Source of the DNA: an uncultured Lachnospiraceae bacterium
GTDB taxonomy: Bacteria; Bacillota; Clostridia; Lachnospirales; Lachnospiraceae
NCBI GenBank assembly: GCA_947631755.1
Contig: CANRMO010000170.1
Coordinates: 1-5,258, forward strand
DNA: 5,258 nt
Direction of reading: 5' to 3'
Each line of letters begins with the position of its first letter. The stretch's first letter is position 1. This document shows, piece by piece, positions 5,185-5,258 of the stretch. Both the position numbers and the translations under genes were made by a program. The notes under the pieces are model-generated. The model was given only the letters and a program-made list of their open reading frames with translations. It did not search any database and was not told the DNA's origin.

Positions 5185-5258
5185 GCGCGAAGGCAAAGCG
5201 AGGATATGTCTGTGCTTGCACAAGACGATCCGAGCGCGCCCGCGAACCCGAGCAGTCT
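5185..5258. repeat. GC-rich stem-loop sequence after the riboswitch terminator, no supported gene
   Basis: The arms GCGCG (5185-5189) and CGCGC (5235-5239) enclose GGAT/ATCC (5202-5205 with 5228-5231), GTC/GAC and TGTGC-TT-GCACA (5211-5222), giving a long imperfect hairpin. The rest is GC-rich and unlike the neighbouring coding DNA. It may be a dispersed intergenic repeat, but only one copy is visible. An ATG at 5206 opens a frame to the window end (MSVLAQDDPSAPANPSS), but it lies inside the hairpin with only 2 nt to the nearest GAGG, so I do not call it a gene. Confidence 0.35.

Noticed and set aside
1..5258. CRISPR array, transposase, tRNA, rRNA or phage genes
   Set aside because: I saw no regularly spaced direct repeats, no transposase motifs or terminal inverted repeats around a gene, and no tRNA-like cloverleaf or rRNA sequence.

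Overview
The window looks like chromosomal DNA of an anaerobic Firmicute, most likely Clostridia of the Lachnospiraceae type. This rests on the character of the KARI, IlvN, LCP and tandem-OB proteins, moderate GC content, strong purine-rich ribosome binding sites, and Gram-positive control elements (consensus sigma-A promoters and a lysine riboswitch). The family assignment is inference from protein resemblance; no search was run. All six protein genes lie on the + strand, separated by gaps of 73-115 bases that hold most of the regulatory signals.

Layout. 1-959: 3' part of a membrane-anchored LytR-CpsA-Psr (LCP) cell-wall ligase. 956-984: near-consensus promoter whose -35 box overlaps the LCP stop codon. 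1040-1531: ilvN (acetolactate synthase regulatory subunit). 1623-2645: ilvC (ketol-acid reductoisomerase). 2674-2711: intrinsic terminator. 2717-2733: a 17-bp palindrome. 2756-3550: Cof-type HAD phosphatase. 3622-3638: a second 17-bp palindrome of the same 8-1-8 geometry. 3666-4370: SSB-like protein with two OB folds. 4381-4408: promoter with a perfect extended -10. 4444-4938: short, divergent CobO/BtuR-type corrinoid adenosyltransferase. 4935-4963: promoter overlapping the previous stop codon. 4971-5136: lysine riboswitch aptamer. 5151-5184: its terminator. 5185-5258: GC-rich stem-loop sequence with no supported gene; the lysine-controlled gene starts beyond the window.

How the genes work together. 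IlvN and IlvC are consecutive players in valine/leucine/isoleucine synthesis and form the only clear operon (promoter at 956, terminator at 2674). The catalytic subunit IlvB and the dehydratase IlvD are not here. The HAD, SSB-like and CobO-like genes show no obvious pathway link; each seems to have its own control. The riboswitch makes the next, unseen gene a lysine biosynthesis or transport gene.

Most of the window is ordinary housekeeping sequence. I do not see a convincing undescribed multi-gene system. The points most worth checking are the two matched palindromes flanking the HAD gene, the leftward-terminator character of the second one, the recurrent stop-codon/-35 overlap, the shortened LCP domain, the atypical CobO homologue, and the identity of the riboswitch-controlled gene.
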